Source: Bifidobacteriaceae bacterium (GTDB lineage Bacteria; Actinomycetota; Actinomycetes; Actinomycetales; WQXJ01). From it: a DNA stretch of 8,413 nt. This document shows, piece after piece, positions 5,409 through 8,413 of this stretch. Position 1 is the first letter of the stretch, and every line of letters starts with the position of its first letter. A model generated the notes under the pieces. It was not told the DNA's origin, did not search any database, and was given only the letters and a program-made list of their open reading frames with translations. The position numbers were made by a program, and so were the translations under genes. Location of the stretch: positions 1 through 8,413 of the forward strand of contig JAIRTF010000226.1 in assembly GCA_031255075.1 (NCBI GenBank). Reading direction: 5' to 3'.

Positions 5409-8400
5409 ATGGCGAATCACAGGCGTCAACGCAAAACGACCAACCAGCCGGACGTGTCAACAACGGCGCCCGCGGCTAATGGTGGCCTACGGCTCCGCCG
5501 CGGTCGGTTGTCGGTGGCTCGGCTTGGGGCTATGGCCGGCGCCGCTATCCTGGTGTTGGCGACGGCCGTAGCGGCTGGCCCGGAGACTGCTTCAGGGCAG
5601 GTGCCGGTGCCGAGTGTCGATAGCGGGATCGGTGTCATAGCGGTCAGGGTTGGCGGCGTACGCGACCCCCAGACCTCAACCGTCTCACCGCTGGCCGGGG
5701 TGAAGCTGGAACTGTTGGATGGTTCAACAGACCAAATTGGCGCACCCATCGACGAAGCCTGGGCCAGCTGTGAATCCGACCAGGACGGCGATTGCGTCTT
5801 TGAGGTGCCGGACACCGGCACCGGCGGAGCCAACCGTGACCGGCGCTTCTGGATCCAACAAACTGACACCCCCGCCGGCTACTTCAATGACGCCAAGCTG
5901 GTGACCAGTGCCAACGGCAACACCTTCGAGGAAACCAGCTACGCGGCGCGAACCGGCACCCAACTGCGGGCCGGCGAGATCTACGCTTCGACATCGGGCT
6001 TCATGGCCGGGGCCACCGGTGTCTACCGGTCCAGCGGTATTTGGCCCGAATCGCTGGACAACCCGCCCTACCCGGACCGTTGCGGACTGAACGTGGCCCT
6101 GGTCATGGACCTGTCCTATTCGGTGGAGCCGGACCAGGCGAAACTGAAAACCGCCGCCACGGCTTTGACCGGTGCCCTTCAGGGCACACCATCCCAGGTG
6201 GCGCTGTTCACCTTCGGATCAAGAGCCCCAGCCAGAGGCGCGGAAAACATCAACCGTCCGCTGACGCCGGTCTCCACCGCTGAAGGTGTGGCTCTGGTGG
6301 ACGGGTGGATCAATGGTGTGTCGGTGCCACAAGTCGCCGAGGCGACCAACTGGGACCGCGGCCTGATGCAAGTGGCCCAATCATCTGACCAGTTCGATGT
6401 GGTGATCGTTATAACGGACGGCAACCCGACTCGTTACGGCCTGGACGGCTTGGGTACGGGCATCCAAACGCGTTTCATCGAGATGGAGAATTCCATCTTC
6501 TCCGCCAACGCTGTCAAGCAGATCAAGAACGCCCGCATCGTGGCGGTTGGTGTGGGTGATGGCGCCACAACCCCGGGTGACAACCTGGCCGCCATCTCTG
6601 GACCGGAAACTGGCAACCCCAACGCCAAACTGAACGACTACTACCAGAAGTCTTGGGATGACGCCGTCGCCACCCTCAGCCAGGTCGCCTTGACTGGCTG
6701 CACGGGCTCGCTGACCGTGGTCAAGCAGATCGTGCCGAAGGCCGCCACCAGCGGCGACGTCACCGGCGCCCAACCAGCCGGCGGCTGGGACTTCGCCCTG
6801 TCCGGGACTGGGGCCACGATCAGCGGCCCCACCACCATCACCACGGCGGCGGCTACCGGCGGCGCGGCGGCATCGTTCGAGGTAGACCCAAGCGCCCCAA
6901 CCTCGACCATTTCCGTCATCGAAACCGTCCAAACCGGTGCGTTCGATCCGTTCCCGGTTGACACCGGTTCGGGGCTGAAGAACGCGGACTGTGTCGACCT
7001 GCGAACCACGCCGCCCACGCCGCTGCCCGTAACCGATTCGGCGGCGGTGAGCACCTATGGCTTCTCCGTCCCGGTCAGCCAGGCGGCAGCCGTATCCTGC
7101 ACCGTCTACAACCAGCCCCACACCAATGAACCGGCCTCCGTCAAGGTCTCCAAGGTGTGGGAGATAGTTCAGATTGACAGCCAAGGCAACCAACTGCCGG
7201 GCACCGTGGTGACCAGCTTTGATGATCCGAACCAGCCGGGCGAATTCTCTGCCGGGCTGAAGGTGGTCTTGGATGATGGCAGCCAACCGGTCAACCACGG
7301 CGACATGTCTTGGGGGACGGCCTATTCGGGGATGCTGGAAAGCTACATCCTGAAAGTCGATGAAGACCCAGTGCCGCAGATCCCGATTGGTTGCCAGGTG
7401 CTGTCAACTGGCGTGACCGGCCAACCAAACGGTGCTGGCTCCATGAGCCTGATCGCTTCGACGCCGTTCTCCAGCTTCAACTACACCCTGATCCCAGGGC
7501 TGAACCTGTTCCAAGTCACCAACCGGATTGGCTGCGCTACCCAGCTGTCGCTCTACAAGACGTTCGATTCTTCGACCGGCTCGGCCGTTTCGACCGACTG
7601 GCTGCTGACCGCTACGCCCGCTGATTCGAGCGCCCTGCCCGGCCCCTCCGGCCGGTTCGATTCGACGGCTACGCCCAGTGATCCGCCCACCGCCTACGTC
7701 ACGCCGGGCGTGCCCTATGTCATGGCTGAATCTGACGGACCGGCCGAATTTGTTCAATTCGAGATGACCCCAGATGCCAGCGAACCGCTGGTGATAGGTG
7801 CTTCCGGTTCGTGGCTGTGCATGTTGGAAGACCAGTACGGCGACATCTTCACCGATCCGTCTGCCTGGGTGACAGAGGGGATGCGCGGTTCGGTGGCCGT
7901 GCATTGGGGTGGCCACATTCACTGCTTTGCCGTCAACTATTCGGCCTCTGTCAAGGTCACCAAACAGATCGCGGGCGGCACCGCCACTGCTGATGACTGG
8001 ACGTTTGCCCTGGAACCGCTGGGTGAGGTACCCGCCGGTCTGATTCCCCGGCGCGGGGTCAAGGCCGGCGATGTCACCTCGATCCGTCCGACCCAGGCCT
8101 ACCGGATCAGCGAAGAGAGCGGCGGCCCGCCCGGCTATGCGCTGGATTCGATCGAATGCAGTTGGGACGCCGCTGATGGGACCCATCAAACCGCTGAGTT
8201 CCAAGACGCCGCCGAACTGAACTTGGGTTTGGGCGCTCACGCCGAATGCGTCTTCACCAACCGCGCACTGCCGCCGCCTCCGCCCACAACGCCGCCCGCG
8301 CCCACAACTCCGCCTGGCCCGCCATCCAGCACCACCCCCTCCGGGGGAGGGCCGATTGGGCCGAATGGTATGCCGCCGACCGGCGCCACCGGGTTGCCGC

Positions 8401-8413
8401 TGCTGATCAGCTT
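5409..8413 (+). CDS. Large cell-wall surface protein with VWA domain and prealbumin-like modules (3' end outside window)
   Basis: This reading frame stays open for 1001 codons to the window edge. Residues 1-38 are a long basic N-region (RLRRGR at 28-33), 39-57 a hydrophobic export core, with probable cleavage shortly after. Residues about 73-180 resemble a Cna-B/SpaA prealbumin-like domain (AGVKLELLDG, SDQDGDCVFEV, then FWIQQTDTPAGY at 147-158). Residues about 226-425 form a von Willebrand A domain with a complete-looking MIDAS: D234-x-S236-x-S238, T313 and D337. Four further modules follow at about 433-569, 575-708, 709-842 and 845-950. Most begin with a V-x-K strand and end in a strand like CVFTN. 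A proline-rich wall-spanning stretch occupies 950-987, then MPPTG (988-992) and the start of a hydrophobic segment. The order resembles pilus-tip or adhesin proteins that bind host or partner surfaces. The ligand is unknown. Twelve cysteines suggest disulfides. The family call is by motif only. Confidence 0.9.
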   Translation, partial: MANHRRQRKTTNQPDVSTTAPAANGGLRLRRGRLSVARLGAMAGAAILVLATAVAAGPETASGQVPVPSVDSGIGVIAVRVGGVRDPQTSTVSPLAGVKLELLDGSTDQIGAPIDEAWASCESDQDGDCVFEVPDTGTGGANRDRRFWIQQTDTPAGYFNDAKLVTSANGNTFEETSYAARTGTQLRAGEIYASTSGFMAGATGVYRSSGIWPESLDNPPYPDRCGLNVALVMDLSYSVEPDQAKLKTAATALTGALQGTPSQVALFTFGSRAPARGAENINRPLTPVSTAEGVALVDGWINGVSVPQVAEATNWDRGLMQVAQSSDQFDVVIVITDGNPTRYGLDGLGTGIQTRFIEMENSIFSANAVKQIKNARIVAVGVGDGATTPGDNLAAISGPETGNPNAKLNDYYQKSWDDAVATLSQVALTGCTGSLTVVKQIVPKAATSGDVTGAQPAGGWDFALSGTGATISGPTTITTAAATGGAAASFEVDPSAPTSTISVIETVQTGAFDPFPVDTGSGLKNADCVDLRTTPPTPLPVTDSAAVSTYGFSVPVSQAAAVSCTVYNQPHTNEPASVKVSKVWEIVQIDSQGNQLPGTVVTSFDDPNQPGEFSAGLKVVLDDGSQPVNHGDMSWGTAYSGMLESYILKVDEDPVPQIPIGCQVLSTGVTGQPNGAGSMSLIASTPFSSFNYTLIPGLNLFQVTNRIGCATQLSLYKTFDSSTGSAVSTDWLLTATPADSSALPGPSGRFDSTATPSDPPTAYVTPGVPYVMAESDGPAEFVQFEMTPDASEPLVIGASGSWLCMLEDQYGDIFTDPSAWVTEGMRGSVAVHWGGHIHCFAVNYSASVKVTKQIAGGTATADDWTFALEPLGEVPAGLIPRRGVKAGDVTSIRPTQAYRISEESGGPPGYALDSIECSWDAADGTHQTAEFQDAAELNLGLGAHAECVFTNRALPPPPPTTPPAPTTPPGPPSSTTPSGGGPIGPNGMPPTGATGLPLLIS
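6105..6683 (+). other. von Willebrand factor A domain within the surface protein
   Basis: The strand VALVMDLSYS supplies the first metal-ion site residues D234, S236 and S238. T313 in EATNWDRGL and D337 in VIVITDGNP supply the second and third loops. In this fold such a site binds a divalent metal and often the ligand acid group. C225 just before and C431 just after the domain could bridge its base, as happens in other A domains. No MIDAS residue is missing. Confidence 0.88.
8370..8413 (+). other. Start of a putative sortase sorting signal (MPPTG)
   Basis: MPPTG at residues 988-992 follows a Pro/Thr/Ser/Gly-rich stretch and is followed by ATGLPLLIS, the usual beginning of the hydrophobic segment of a cell-wall sorting signal. 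The first position is Met rather than the common Leu. The expected membrane helix and basic tail lie past the edge, so only about 20-30 residues are probably missing from the protein. Confidence 0.7.

Noticed and set aside
6381..7298. Long minus-strand open frame of 305 codons opposite the surface-protein gene
   Set aside because: It lies opposite the VWA and module-coding frame, has no recognisable domain, and is a typical antisense shadow in GC-rich DNA. The plus-strand frame has clear domain motifs.
7404..8240. Minus-strand open frame of 278 codons opposite the surface protein
   Set aside because: Composition is Arg/Gly-rich shadow type with no motif; the plus strand carries the conserved K, E-box and Cys pattern.
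8266..8340. Repeats of CCG/CCC and ACAACTCCG near the 3' end as a possible DNA repeat element
   Set aside because: They encode the in-frame Pro/Thr-rich wall linker of the surface protein and need no other explanation.

Overview
The window is GC-rich, densely coded DNA that reads as a high-GC Gram-positive (Actinomycetota) chromosome. The grounds are GC-biased third codon positions, a Hanks-type membrane kinase, MauE/DsbA-like disulfide proteins, a tRNA with an encoded CCA tail, promoter-like TAnnnT boxes placed directly before start codons, and a sortase-type surface protein. The cell-wall adhesin with a VWA domain and prealbumin-like modules is the kind found in Actinomyces-like and related host- or gut-associated actinobacteria. 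I cannot name the genus from the sequence alone.

Layout. The first 833 bases hold the N-terminal 277 codons of radA (DNA repair/recombination ATPase) on the minus strand. A 137-bp divergent intergenic region separates it from a plus-strand serine/threonine kinase of 518 residues, whose C-terminus is a multi-pass membrane domain rather than PASTA repeats. After a 195-bp gap comes a three-gene, tightly packed plus-strand operon: a MauE/DoxX-type membrane protein with a Cys-Gly-Cys motif, then two membrane-anchored DsbA/thioredoxin-fold proteins with CPGC and CPWC active sites. A tRNA-Thr(TGT) gene follows. The window ends in a very large secreted surface protein (1001 residues visible), cut off just after a sorting-type MPPTG motif. 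No stop codon occurs before the window edge.

How the genes fit together. The three redox genes probably form a membrane system that makes or edits disulfide bonds in exported proteins. The surface protein downstream has 12 cysteines, which can be paired plausibly within and around its modules, so it is a natural client of that system; this is inference from position and composition. The modules also carry residues expected for Lys-Asn/Asp isopeptide cross-links, except the first, where both the lysine and the E-box glutamate seem replaced.

Regulation. The radA and kinase starts are each preceded by the same octamer, GTAGGTTG, at exactly the same distance from the ATG on opposite strands. The MauE gene has TATTGT at nearly the same place. 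These fit -10 boxes of leaderless transcripts. The surface-protein gene instead has a Shine-Dalgarno sequence and a perfect-arm palindrome just upstream.
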